Below, piece by piece: positions 9,155 through 17,098 of a stretch of DNA of 64,000 bases. The notes beneath the pieces were generated by a model. It did no database searches. It was given only the letters and a program-made list of their open reading frames with translations, and had not been told where the DNA came from. Origin of the DNA: Fen-1298 sp050015675 (lineage in GTDB: Bacteria; Bacteroidota; Ignavibacteria; UBA10030); assembly GCA_050015675.1 (NCBI GenBank), contig JBEKAY010000001.1, positions 263,890-327,889 of the forward strand. The letters run 5' to 3'. The number at the start of each line of letters is the position of its first letter. Within the stretch, counting starts at the first letter, position 1. Position numbers and translations under genes: made by a program.

Positions 9155-9182
9155 ATAATGCAGCCGCTAATTAGGCAGCGTT
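9155..9182 (-). other. degenerate attC-like junction
   Basis: Minus strand reads ATAACGCTGCCTAATTAGCGGC between the zinc-ribbon gene and the DinB-like gene. It combines an AAC-type left core and a TTAGCGGC right core but lacks a central arm. Interpreted as a collapsed cassette boundary. Confidence 0.3.
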
Positions 9183-9196
9183 ATGTAAAAATACTT

Positions 9197-9376
9197 CTAC
9201 TTTGTCTTCGGTTCAGCTTCTGTAACCTTTTTGAAAATTATTTTATGCAAAGCCCATTTTCCACAAGTCGAACACTTTTCATAGGTGTGAGTGAATAGTT
9301 GCACTCTAAATTTTGTGAATTGAGTTTCATATTCTGTGTTGCAGGATAAACATCTGACAGTCTTCAGACTTATCAT
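9197..9376 (-). CDS. small zinc-ribbon protein, 59 aa
   Basis: The ATG at 9376 is chosen because a strong AAGGAGG site precedes it. The product has two CxxC pairs, 'CLSCNTEYETQF' and 'CSTCGKWALHK', spaced about 28 residues, typical of a single zinc ribbon. Small zinc-ribbon proteins often bind nucleic acid or protein; nothing more can be said. It lies directly after an attC-like end (minus strand CCGTTAGGCGGCTC at 9426-9434). Confidence 0.6.
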   Translation of the reverse strand: MISLKTVRCLSCNTEYETQFTKFRVQLFTHTYEKCSTCGKWALHKIIFKKVTEAEPKTK

Positions 9377-9425
9377 ATCATCCTCCTTCAATAAGTTCGA
9401 TCCTTTAATGAAGTCTTTATGAGCC

Positions 9426-9434
9426 GCCTAACGG
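9426..9434 (-). other. attC-like R' end
   Basis: Minus strand reads CCAACCGTTAGGCGGC, a right-hand attC core, immediately before the zinc-ribbon cassette. The left half of this site was not found in the 9435-9830 region. Confidence 0.4.
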
Positions 9435-9616
9435 TTGGTGGGTGCTCATCTCGCCCTCCGCCAAAGAGCTGGTCGTCAGACTGCGACGGATTCATCGAGC
9501 GGACAAGTAAGATGTTGCAAGGATAAATTCCAGATTGTCATTCAAATAATTTTCTTCTCGAACTGTTTCCCAGTAGAGCAACTCTCAATTTGACCATCAG
9601 AACTCTATACTTATTA

Positions 9617-9700
9617 TTAATGAAGCAGCAGCATCTTCTTCGTTTCAACAAACCGCTTATTAGGATCCCCTGCCTTGCCAAATAAGTGAGTGCCGTGTTA
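9617..9700 (-). pseudogene. relic of a T9SS C-terminal domain
   Basis: The minus strand encodes 'DPNKRFVETKKMLLLH' then a stop, nearly the same as the last residues of the cassette-borne propeller gene ending at 57339 ('DPIKRFVETKKMLLLR'). Upstream sequence is not recognisable as the rest of such a gene. It is a decayed tail of a secreted T9SS substrate. The remaining 9435-9616 and 9701-9833 hold nothing else recognisable. Confidence 0.6.
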
Positions 9701-9833
9701 CCATTGGACGAAAGATACCGGGCATTGTCCCGACTTGTTGGGATATTTTAGTTTTTAGTGGTTGCATTTCCTCTCACATAACTTGCGACAAGGAGAAAAG
9801 AAAAATCATAAGTTCAAAGCAATAGTATAATAA

Positions 9834-11096
9834 TTATACCTCAATCTTTTTTCCTTTCGTTTCGGGAAATACCCAGATCCATGCGCCGGTCAGCAATGCA
9901 AAAAGGGCGGCGAGCGAGATGCCGCCTCCGAGCCCGTACTTCTCGGCAATCACTGCAATGATCACGGGTGTGAAAAACTGCACGCCGCGTGCAAGGTTAA
10001 ACGCCGAGCCCATTGCCGTGTTGCGAATTGAAGTAGGAAACAGCTCGGAAAAGAGCGGGCCGTATCCGCTGAACATACCCGTCCCATAACCGACGAGAAA
10101 CATGAAAGCCAATGCAAGCGAAGGAAAAACGACAACGACGTCCCACATCAATGTGATCATGATTAAGCCGATCGCCATGATGCAGGAATAGATCGAATAT
10201 GCCGGCCTCCTACCAAGCGTGTCTGCCGCATAGCCGAAAGTGAGATATCCGATCAGCCCGCCTGCTTGTGCTACCAACATCCACACAGCCGATTTTGCAA
10301 TCGTGAATTGCCTCTGCTGTTGGAGATATCCGGGCAGCCAGCTGTATGTGAACCAATATGCCGACATATCAAAGATTGCAAGAATAAGAGCTTTTGAGAA
10401 TATGACTCTATGTTTGGGAGAGAACAACTGTAAGAATTTGCTCCGTCGTTCGGCGGCAACTGTTTCCACGGAACATGCACCTTCTGTGCTCAATCGTTTT
10501 CGTTCAAGCCATATATCGGATTCAGGGAGTCTCTTTCGGATGAAAACGACGAGCAGGGCGGGAAGGACGGAGAGAAAGAAACATAACCGCCATCCGATCT
10601 CTGGTGCAATAAATCCACCGACGAGCGATGCAAGCACAATACCGAACGGAGCGCCGGTTTGCATCACGGCGCCATATCTCCCGCGTACCTTGGGCGGAAA
10701 GGATTCACCTACATATGTCTGGCCGGTTGCCCACTCGCCGCCGACACCGAGGCCGGTAATGATTCTAAAGAGCAACAGTACTTCGAGCGATGAAGCTAAC
10801 CCGCATAGGAATGTTCCAACGCTGTACGTGAGTATAGTCCATTGCAGTACGCTCTTCCGGCCGAAGCGGTCAGAGAGAATACCGAAAATTACTCCGCCGA
10901 TCGCAGTCGCGGCAAGAGATGCGCCAAGTACATACGAAAGCCCGACATTCGAGAGATGAAGCTCCTTGCCGATTGGAATGAGGAGGAATGAGAACAGAAT
11001 GAGGTCATAGAAATCAAATACCCATCCTGCCCAGCTCATGAGAAGGATTTCGTAATGTTGTTTTACTGGTTTTTCGTATTCACTCAGGAGTGGCAT
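9834..11096 (-). CDS. MFS transporter, metabolite:H+ symporter type
   Basis: A 420-aa protein with about 12 membrane segments. 'GILSDRFGRK' between segments 2 and 3 is the MFS signature; 'RIITGLGVGGEWATGQTYV' and 'GWRLCFFLSVLPALLVVFIR' followed by 'RLPES' are typical of the metabolite:proton symporter/sialate-transporter branch. Role: uptake of an organic acid or sugar acid across the inner membrane; substrate not determinable. It starts 12 bases after the SnoaL-like gene and is likely cotranscribed with it. It is large for cassette cargo, and the 3' cassette boundary is unresolved. Confidence 0.85.
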   Translation of the reverse strand: MPLLSEYEKPVKQHYEILLMSWAGWVFDFYDLILFSFLLIPIGKELHLSNVGLSYVLGASLAATAIGGVIFGILSDRFGRKSVLQWTILTYSVGTFLCGLASSLEVLLLFRIITGLGVGGEWATGQTYVGESFPPKVRGRYGAVMQTGAPFGIVLASLVGGFIAPEIGWRLCFFLSVLPALLVVFIRKRLPESDIWLERKRLSTEGACSVETVAAERRSKFLQLFSPKHRVIFSKALILAIFDMSAYWFTYSWLPGYLQQQRQFTIAKSAVWMLVAQAGGLIGYLTFGYAADTLGRRPAYSIYSCIMAIGLIMITLMWDVVVVFPSLALAFMFLVGYGTGMFSGYGPLFSELFPTSIRNTAMGSAFNLARGVQFFTPVIIAVIAEKYGLGGGISLAALFALLTGAWIWVFPETKGKKIEV

Positions 11097-11108
11097 GGTG
11101 ATTCTGTT

Positions 11109-11510
11109 CTATTGTGAGTTCGTCTTGTTTTTACTGATAATGTCATAGGGAATTTTTGAATCAGCATAAACTTGCCACAAATGAATTTTTCCATTCTTGG
11201 TGATTGCTTTCCACGAAGCGGGCAGGTGCCAATAATTTTCCTTTCTATCGCTCAGCCCTTGAAAAGTACCGCTTGCAAAACCAAATGCGGCGATGGTATC
11301 TCCATTGAGAAATATTTCTGTGATTTCGATTTTATAGTCGGGAAACAATTGAAAGTATCCGATCCATCCCGCCCTCATTTTTTCTTTACCTGCAACTTCG
11401 TTGCCGTGAGAATCAATGAATGTATGATCGTCTGTCATAAGTGCACAGATCTTGTCAACGTTGTGTTCGTTGATTGCCTCAACAAAGTTATGGATAATCT
11501 GCTCAGTCAT
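11109..11510 (-). CDS. SnoaL-like (NTF2-fold) protein
   Basis: A 133-aa protein with the NTF2/SnoaL pattern 'NFVEAINEHNVDKICALMTDDHTFIDSHG' at the start, then 'MRAGWIGYFQLFPDYKIEITEIF' and 'GFASGTFQGLSDRKENYWHLPASWKA'. These small cone-shaped domains bind hydrophobic ligands or act as isomerases/hydrolases; function is not predictable. The start lies 12 bases inside a cassette boundary (GTTATTG, minus strand, 11528-11522). Confidence 0.7.
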   Translation of the reverse strand: MTEQIIHNFVEAINEHNVDKICALMTDDHTFIDSHGNEVAGKEKMRAGWIGYFQLFPDYKIEITEIFLNGDTIAAFGFASGTFQGLSDRKENYWHLPASWKAITKNGKIHLWQVYADSKIPYDIISKNKTNSQ

Positions 11511-11521
11511 TTTTATTTACA

Positions 11522-11661
11522 CAATAACCGTATAATAAAAAGCGGGCACTTATTCCGTCTGTTAGTGAGCGCCGAAAGCGCCATCCCGCCACTTTAGATT
11601 AAATATTGATAGCGGGACTTGCCTGCCCCGCTGCTTTTTAGCGGGGAGCGCCTCGTTAGAC
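11522..11661 (-). other. attC-like site interrupted by a 100-bp element
   Basis: Minus strand: left core GTGCCGTCTAACGAGGCGCT at 11661, right core GTTATTG at 11528. Between them lies a 100-bp palindromic element (11552-11651). The left-hand flank AGTGCCG(T)CTAAC is the reverse complement, bar one base, of the start of the 72-codon cassette (GTTAGGCGGCACT at 11935), as expected for a cassette end. Confidence 0.55.
11552..11651. mobile_element. 100-bp palindromic element inside attC, copy 1
   Basis: Differs from 12119-12218 at only 2 of 100 positions. Internal stems include GCGCC-gaaa-GCGC and CCCCGCT-gctttttAGCGGGG. Both copies sit in the same arm of an attC-like site, just inside GCGC. Confidence 0.7.
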
Positions 11662-11682
11662 GGCACTAAATAATATTTTGAT

Positions 11683-11901
11683 TTATCCAAGATCAAAATT
11701 TGGATCTTTCATACGGCAAGATATTTGATAACGTAAAACACTACCTTGAATCGAATGGATTCTATGTGTCTGAGAGTCGATCTCTTTTGATTCAAGTGAA
11801 ATACCTTTGTCCTCAAGAACCCTTATGATAGCTTCCACACGACAATTCAAATAAACAATTGTTGTAATTAATGCTTCGATTTCCGGAGAATATTTGTTCA
11901 T
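11683..11901 (-). CDS. hypothetical cassette protein, 72 aa
   Basis: A small soluble protein, no recognised family. The first half 'PEIEALITTIVYLNCRVEAI' is likely helical. It has an AGAGG ribosome site and is enclosed by attC-like sites (11522-11661 downstream, 11935-12230 upstream) with complementary cassette ends, the layout expected of an integron cassette. Confidence 0.6.
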   Translation of the reverse strand: MNKYSPEIEALITTIVYLNCRVEAIIRVLEDKGISLESKEIDSQTHRIHSIQGSVLRYQISCRMKDPNFDLG

Positions 11902-11934
11902 ATTAAATTACCTCTTGATAAATTGAGCAGTGCC

Positions 11935-12230
11935 GCCTAACGGATGGGCGCTAAGTCCGTTCCATTACCATTGCAATGGAACGCGATCGCGATCCTGCTG
12001 AGTAGGATCGGACTGCGATGATGAAAACTTTCAACTTGTACCAAACGGAACAAGTTCATTGTACTAACTTTCAATCTAAAACTAAACCTCTAAACGCCAT
12101 GAATTTTGCAGTGACCTCATTCCGTCTGTCAGTGAGCGCCGAAAGCGCCATCCCGCCACGTTAGATTAAATATTGATAGCGGGACTTGCCTGCCCCGCTG
12201 CTTTTTAGCGGGGAGCGCGCTTGGTTAGGC
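11935..12230 (-). other. long attC-like site with two palindromic insertions
   Basis: Minus strand: left core GGCCTAACCAAGCGCGCTC at 12230, right core ACTTAGCGCCCATCCGTTAGGC ends at 11935. The centre contains GGCGTTTAGAGGTTTAGTTT and TTGTTCCGTTTGGTAC, closely resembling the centres of the 57350 and 58760 sites. Removing the 100-bp element (12119-12218) and a 50-bp palindromic stretch (about 11953-12003, with GATCCTGCTGAGTAGGATC) would leave a site of about 145 bp, the size of the plus-strand attC sites. Confidence 0.65.
12119..12218. mobile_element. 100-bp palindromic element inside attC, copy 2
   Basis: 98% identical to 11552-11651. It lies right of the GCGC arm of the attC site at 11935-12230. 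No coding capacity. Confidence 0.7.
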
Positions 12231-12243
12231 CATAGCGAGCAAA

Positions 12244-12445
12244 CTATTTGTGATCCTGATGATTTATAATTTCAGGAGCCTGAATTCGTTTCTTTCGATA
12301 TACATAAATCATTGCTACAAACGAGGGTATCAAAGCAACAATAGTCATAATCAACATTTGATTTATAGCGAGATAAACGGCCGCTAAAAAACGCTAGAGA
12401 ACCCAAATATTTGATTATGCGAGTTGCATTAAAACTAGAATCCAT
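12244..12445 (-). pseudogene. frameshifted small membrane protein (cassette cargo)
   Basis: The minus strand has an AAGGAAAG site, then ATG and 'MDSSFNATRIIKYLGSLAF'. At a run of six T the frame breaks. Dropping one T restores 'LAAVYLAINQMLIMTIVALI' (split membrane segments) and a basic tail 'YRKKRIQAPEIINHQDHK' to a stop at 12244. The intact product would be about 66 aa with two membrane segments. The break may be real or a homopolymer sequencing error. Confidence 0.55.
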
Positions 12446-12501
12446 GGCATACTTTCCTTGATTGGTGACGTATGAATATATTCGTTATTACCAACGCTGC
12501 G

Positions 12502-12624
12502 CCCTAACGGATTGGCTCAGCGGCGGGGGGCGGGCGGGGCTCTTCGCATTACCGCGCCATTTCTGGCAAACCGCGCCTGATTCAAGCGGCATAGCCGCTG
12601 TCCGCTGCAAGCCGATGTTAGGCG
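12502..12624 (-). other. attC-like site, first cassette of the minus array
   Basis: Minus strand: GCGCCTAACATCGGCTTGCAGCGG (read in two parts) opens the site and GGCTGAGC... the right arm CCGCTGAGCCAATCCGTTAGGGC closes it. The two arms pair with a few unpaired bases, as in attC sites, and the centre contains further GC-rich pairing. The flank TCAGCGCCTAAC is complementary to the start of the upstream cassette (GCTAGGCGCTTCA, 13810-13798). Confidence 0.65.
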
Positions 12625-12636
12625 CTGATTTTTAAT

Positions 12637-13776
12637 TTAGGCCTGATCTTCGCCAACAATCCCTTCTCTGCTGGAAACTTTTTCAATTTCCTGTACGTAT
12701 TTGAATACTTCAACAATCTCGTCTCGGAGAGTCTCATAGCTAGGAAGTCGACGTTGTCCTCGATGTACAATAGTATTGCGAGTATTGTAGAGATCTTCGA
12801 TCTTCGTCCAATCAATAGAACTAACTTGTGCTCCTCCAGCAAACTGGCTATAAATAACTCGTGCTAAAGTTACCGTGCTTAATTCCCGAGAAATAGCTTC
12901 TAGTGTAGATCCTTGTTCAAGTCCTTTAAGCCGTTCTTCAAGAAGTTTTCTCAAGGCATTTTTGGCAGATGACTCAAGAGCAATAATCGCATGGATAATA
13001 GCTGAACGCGTACGATCATGCGATAGTTCTACTAAAGCCGTGGACACCATTTCGTCCGCGAATGTCTGTGGAATTACGGGTCTTGGACTGTTTATTGCTG
13101 ATAAATCATTTTCCTCGACCATCCTCAAAAGAACATACCCAAAATGGATTTGCTTAGAATATTTGTGATCCCTCTCCCATCCTTCAGGCAGAAACTCATC
13201 GTTAGCTTTGATTGCATAGCACTGCCCTCTATCAATAGAGAAATAGGTCACATATGACCAAGTTGCAATATCTTGTTGGGGCGGCAACAACCAGTATTGC
13301 AGAAAGGAACGTCTCATGTTGTCAATGAATTGGCAAGATTGCTTATACCCTTCTGAGAGTATCTTGTGAACAAGTAGTTTAATTTCTGGATCTTCATCCC
13401 CTTTATCAATGGCGCTTTCTAGTAAGGTTTTAGTCTTTTCAACATCTTGCTTCCACTCTGCATACACATCTACAGGAACATTGTTCCCGAGGCTGGAACT
13501 ACCTGGTGGAGACTGTCTAGTTATAGCTAGCAGACTACGTATTGGCGCATTTTCACTCACATTAAGCAGAGGATCTACCACTTTAAAGAATAAGGTCAAT
13601 CCTTCAAGTTCAACTGTTCGAAGGGTAGGATTCTTGCTGGCGCAATCGTTGCTGATCCATATTCCACGCGGGCCATCGTCAATCCCATCGCGGAGCGTTG
13701 CCACATGAAACATAGGACCTGCTACACGCCCATCAGCATACACAAAAACCGGCTTGTGTGGCTTTACAAGATGCAT
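12637..13776 (-). CDS. HEPN-like cassette protein, 379 aa
   Basis: No full-length family recognised. The C-terminal third is helical and contains 'LYNTRNTIVHRGQRRL', with R333-x4-H338 forming an RN(x)3H motif as in HEPN ribonuclease/nucleotide-binding domains (ApeA-like). The N-terminal part is mixed and has no motif I can name. It is the first cassette after the attI-like sequence at 13810-13833 on the minus strand. HEPN proteins are frequent in anti-phage and toxin systems, so a defence role is possible but not shown. Confidence 0.65.
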   Translation of the reverse strand: MHLVKPHKPVFVYADGRVAGPMFHVATLRDGIDDGPRGIWISNDCASKNPTLRTVELEGLTLFFKVVDPLLNVSENAPIRSLLAITRQSPPGSSSLGNNVPVDVYAEWKQDVEKTKTLLESAIDKGDEDPEIKLLVHKILSEGYKQSCQFIDNMRRSFLQYWLLPPQQDIATWSYVTYFSIDRGQCYAIKANDEFLPEGWERDHKYSKQIHFGYVLLRMVEENDLSAINSPRPVIPQTFADEMVSTALVELSHDRTRSAIIHAIIALESSAKNALRKLLEERLKGLEQGSTLEAISRELSTVTLARVIYSQFAGGAQVSSIDWTKIEDLYNTRNTIVHRGQRRLPSYETLRDEIVEVFKYVQEIEKVSSREGIVGEDQA

Positions 13777-13809
13777 TTATTTTCTCCGAGAGATAGTTGA
13801 AGCGCCTAG

Positions 13810-13833
13810 CTACTAATTAGATAGACTTTGTTT
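13810..13833 (-). other. candidate attI site of the minus-strand array
   Basis: Minus strand carries GTCTATCTAATTAGTAG directly before the first cassette boundary GCTAGGC. The same sequence, 21 of 24 bases identical, stands directly before the first cassette of the plus-strand array (54581-54604). No attC arms lie upstream. The gene-free stretch 13834-14118 contains nothing else recognisable. Confidence 0.6.
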
Positions 13834-14118
13834 ACCTTTTGCACTTCATATGTATGACTTGTCACCAAAAGATGTAACTGTTTTTCTTTGTATTACTTTT
13901 TAGAAATGTTGTGGCTTTGTTATAACTCCCGCACCCCCGAACTCAACCACTCGGTACTAATCTACATCAGTCCGTCGACTTTGTCAAGAAATAATAAATA
14001 CGAGTTTACCCATTCTACAGGTGAACGGGAAGATATTGTTCCAAGTGATGCCAGGAGTTCCCTCCTGACACTTTAAGAAGATATTAAGTCCTGCACCTAA
14101 TGGAACCTTCCTAAGAAG

Positions 14119-14153
14119 TAAAAACACAAAACGGCGCCGTGTTGACGCCGTTT
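14119..14153 (-). terminator. rho-independent terminator of the T9SS protein gene
   Basis: Minus strand: AAACGGCG stem, 9-base loop, CGCCGTTT, then TGTGTTTTT. It lies 38 bases after the stop codon at 14191. Confidence 0.75.
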
Positions 14154-14190
14154 GCTGTGTTCATAAACATATGTTACATACTGTATCCCC

Positions 14191-15060
14191 TTACTTGATC
14201 AATATCATTTTGTTGGTTTGTGAGAATGATTTCCCATCCCGCGTTATCACATTGATGCGATAGAAATAGATGCCGCTAGTAAATTTGGATCCGTCAAATG
14301 GCACCGTAAACTGTCCGGCAGGCTTTTCCTCGTTTACCAACGTTGTCATAGTCCTTCCCATTACATCATAAATTTCTAATCGAACTGTACCTTCATTTGG
14401 AATCTGATAAGTAATCTTCGTCGATGGATTGAAAGGGTTTGGATAGTTCTGCGAAAGAGCGAACACAGATGGTTTTGCGGAAAATGACTCTTGGACATCT
14501 GTCGCAGCACCGAAACTAAGGTCATCAATCTTGAACGTTGATCCTACATTAGGTGTTGCAGGAGATTCGATACTCATTTCGATATAAGCATCATCCGGCA
14601 CATCTGACGTAATATATATTATGGGTGAAGTGAACTGAGCAAAGCTTGATGTAACTGCCCCAGTAGAAAAGATCGTATATCCCATCGGAACTCCACCTTT
14701 AGAAAAAACGGCGTGAACTCTAAGTGAGTCTCCACCTACAGGGGTAAATTTATACCATCCCTTTAAAGAGCTATAGCGGATGGTGATCGGGGATTCAGCG
14801 TAGGCTGTTGGAGGAACAACTGCTGCTACTCCTTGCACCGAATATTGGACTGTAGACCCTTGCATAGACGATGTTCCGGAATGGGCATCGCTGGACTGTG
14901 TAATTGGTGAGAATACCGGTGGAGCATTATCTGTAATCCAATCGGTTGGTGAACCTGAAGTCCAGTTTTCAAATCCAGCGTTTGGAATTTGCGCGCTCGA
15001 AACTGATAGCATTACCAACCATATGGTAATGAGAAGAATTATTTGTGACAATTTTTTCAT
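14191..15060 (-). CDS. secreted protein with T9SS C-terminal domain
   Basis: Start set at the ATG at 15060, which begins a clear signal peptide (MKKLSQIILLITIWLVMLSV). The 289-aa product has an N-terminal jelly-roll-like part ('IPNAGFENWTSGSPTDW', a carbohydrate-binding/PCMD-like opening) and ends with a type IX sorting domain: 'LSQNYPNPFNPSTKITY', 'VRLEIYDVMGR', 'GIYFYRINV'. Expected to be exported through the outer membrane by T9SS. Binding target unknown. Confidence 0.8.
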   Translation of the reverse strand: MKKLSQIILLITIWLVMLSVSSAQIPNAGFENWTSGSPTDWITDNAPPVFSPITQSSDAHSGTSSMQGSTVQYSVQGVAAVVPPTAYAESPITIRYSSLKGWYKFTPVGGDSLRVHAVFSKGGVPMGYTIFSTGAVTSSFAQFTSPIIYITSDVPDDAYIEMSIESPATPNVGSTFKIDDLSFGAATDVQESFSAKPSVFALSQNYPNPFNPSTKITYQIPNEGTVRLEIYDVMGRTMTTLVNEEKPAGQFTVPFDGSKFTSGIYFYRINVITRDGKSFSQTNKMILIK

Positions 15061-15284
15061 GTGTTGACTCCTTCTGTTGGTGGTGAAAAGTGAATTATGA
15101 ATGAGAAGCACAATCTTTCAATAATAAGAAATGTACGGTCGAAATCCAATTCTATCTTTGCTTACAGCATTATATTGGTTATAAATGCATGTTCTTCAAC
15201 GATAAACGCTGTGAATTTAAGATCCAAGCTCTATTCTTTTAAATAACGGTATCGTTCAGGGACAGCCGCAGGCCTGAGAATGCA

Positions 15285-15301
15285 ATCGTGCATAGCACGA
15301 T
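15285..15301. repeat. REP-like hairpin ATCGTGC-ATA-GCACGAT
   Basis: Perfect 7-bp stem. Related hairpins occur at 59829-59845 and 59870-59886. The surrounding gap (15112-15396) holds no gene; a second perfect stem TGTCAGGAA...TTCCTGACA lies at 15351-15372, near the end of the glycosidase-like gene. Confidence 0.45.
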
Positions 15302-15350
15302 TCAAATTCTTAGTCATTCCCGCCTGGCTGCATTAAACTTTACTGTTGAA

Positions 15351-15372
15351 TGTCAGGAAGAAATTCCTGACA
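15351..15372. other. hairpin downstream of the glycosidase-like gene
   Basis: TGTCAGGAA and TTCCTGACA form a perfect 9-bp stem around GAAA. It is 25 bases after the minus-strand stop codon at 15397. No T-run follows, so termination is uncertain. Confidence 0.4.
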
Positions 15373-15396
15373 TCACTAAATACACTTCACTACTCG

Positions 15397-16677
15397 TTAC
15401 TTCTTTTCTAATTTTTCTGCTATCTCCGCGGCTTTCAATTTTTTTTCATGTAATACATACGCGAACACACCAAACGCGCGCACTGCTTGTGATTGCGCGT
15501 GTACCGTCCCCACTTCATTCACTTTATAACCATCTTCGCCGCCATTTGGATTCCATCCATTCCTGATGCCGTCGTCTATCGGGCGATGGAGCGTGGTCAA
15601 TGCATTACCGTGATGGTTTGTCCACACGTGTTCCAACATTTTTTTAATTTTGTACGGAATATCGGGAAGCCGGTCCGGAGCAATTTGATACGCATCTAAT
15701 ATGAAATGAACGAACGCGCCGTTTCCATCCATCCGCAGTTGATAAAAATCCTGTGGATCGACCCAGCCATTCGCCGGATCCATAATGCGCTGCGCTGTTG
15801 CCGCGACGATCTCTTTATATTTTTTTCCTCCGGTCATCCGGAACATTGCCGCTCCGATTGAGCACATGCCTGCGCCTTCCCACGGAAACTGTTTGCCGAA
15901 TGCCGCCTGGCCTTCGTTCCCTTTCCATATTCCCTTGCCGCGATAAAATTTTGCCACTCCCGGATATTTCGCATCGCCGTTCCATACAAGCATGGCGTCG
16001 TCAAAAAATTGCCGCTCGTGCGTTGCTTCAAAGAGCCAGCATGCAACGGTTGCCATTTGATTCATATTGCTGTTGGTGAATATTTTGAAGTTGCCTTTTG
16101 CGCCGGGATAATAATTATACCAGCTCCAAAATCCCTCGTGATGGGAAAGACGTCCTTCGCGCTTCGCTTCTAAATATCTGCTTCGTGCATCCTCCACCCA
16201 TTGCGTATTCTTTCTTCCGGATACATGCCACCAGTACATTTCTGCTAAACAAGCCCAAGCGCGGTCGTCAACCCATGTTCCATTGTGCATATCGAGAAGC
16301 CGGTACGTGTCGGTGTAGAGCGCCAGCAGATTTTGATCGCCGGTCGCAGCATAGAGATGGGCATCTCCAATAGCACCATTCGCTCCTTCCCATTCCGCAT
16401 TATACACTTGATGGAAGAGAATGTCAATCGCATAAGCACGTTGTACTGTAAGATGAAAGAGATCGGGATTACGAGATTCCTGCGTTTGTGCTTGTTGAAC
16501 GATAGACGGAGATTCGTTCTTCGTTCCAAAAAATATATCTCTAGCAAGAAGATAAACCACGGCGAGAACAGCAAACAGACTAAGTGCCGCGAACACAATA
16601 TACATCAAGCGGGATGTTGTTTTCTTCGCTGGAGTTGCTTCACGAATTGCTTGATATTGTTTATGTTTATTTGACAT
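15397..16677 (-). CDS. membrane-anchored (alpha/alpha) barrel glycosidase-like protein
   Basis: ATG at 16677 is used because the frame upstream starts with TTG. The 426-aa product has one membrane segment near residues 26-46 ('LMYIVFAALSLFAVLAVVYL') and a large extracytoplasmic domain rich in Trp and Tyr. Motifs such as 'WVDDRAWACLAEMYWWHVSG', 'WSWYNYYPGAKGN' and 'FPWEGAGMCSIGAAMFRMTG' suggest a six-hairpin toroid like GH76 mannanases or related families. An 'RAWA' after 'VDD' resembles the catalytic DD-type pair of GH76. Substrate and even catalysis are uncertain. Confidence 0.6.
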   Translation of the reverse strand: MSNKHKQYQAIREATPAKKTTSRLMYIVFAALSLFAVLAVVYLLARDIFFGTKNESPSIVQQAQTQESRNPDLFHLTVQRAYAIDILFHQVYNAEWEGANGAIGDAHLYAATGDQNLLALYTDTYRLLDMHNGTWVDDRAWACLAEMYWWHVSGRKNTQWVEDARSRYLEAKREGRLSHHEGFWSWYNYYPGAKGNFKIFTNSNMNQMATVACWLFEATHERQFFDDAMLVWNGDAKYPGVAKFYRGKGIWKGNEGQAAFGKQFPWEGAGMCSIGAAMFRMTGGKKYKEIVAATAQRIMDPANGWVDPQDFYQLRMDGNGAFVHFILDAYQIAPDRLPDIPYKIKKMLEHVWTNHHGNALTTLHRPIDDGIRNGWNPNGGEDGYKVNEVGTVHAQSQAVRAFGVFAYVLHEKKLKAAEIAEKLEKK

Positions 16678-16746
16678 ACACAATGACAATATATTTAATC
16701 AAATGTAGATAAAAGCCATCTGAGACACAAAGAAAAATCTCTGCTG

Positions 16747-16883
16747 TAATAGAATAAGTACACCACCCCTGCGGCTTCGCGCCTCTCGTCCTCGTTTGAG
16801 GAGGGGAAATTCCGACGCGATGTAATATCGTGTCGGGAAGGGGAGGTGGACAACTATTTAAAGAGCTATTATTCTTTAATAAG
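16747..16883. mobile_element. MITE-like palindromic element, copy 2
   Basis: Inverted relative to 7179-7427. Shared parts are AATAAGTACACCACCCCTGC, the GAGGAGGGG arm and GGGAGGTGGACAACTAT. The terminal inverted repeats of copy 1 are not evident. The remainder of 16884-17098 holds nothing recognisable. Confidence 0.55.
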
Positions 16884-17098
16884 AATGCTTAGCATCAGAT
16901 AGTAAGGAAAAAAGTCAAAATTTTTTTCCTGAGGTGGAACCTTTTGAATCCAGGCTGCGTCTATCTTCATTCGTGCATTCGACTTCGACACACCGAAGTC
17001 CATTGCGAATTTGTAAATCAATACTTGAAAATGTGGTTCATTTTTCATAAAATTGTTCCGCTCTCAGGGGCGAACATTCACTAACTTATAAGAAACCT

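Noticed and set aside
10240..10959. 239-codon plus-strand frame opposite the MFS gene
   Set aside because: Antisense to a well-supported transporter; composition is not protein-like.
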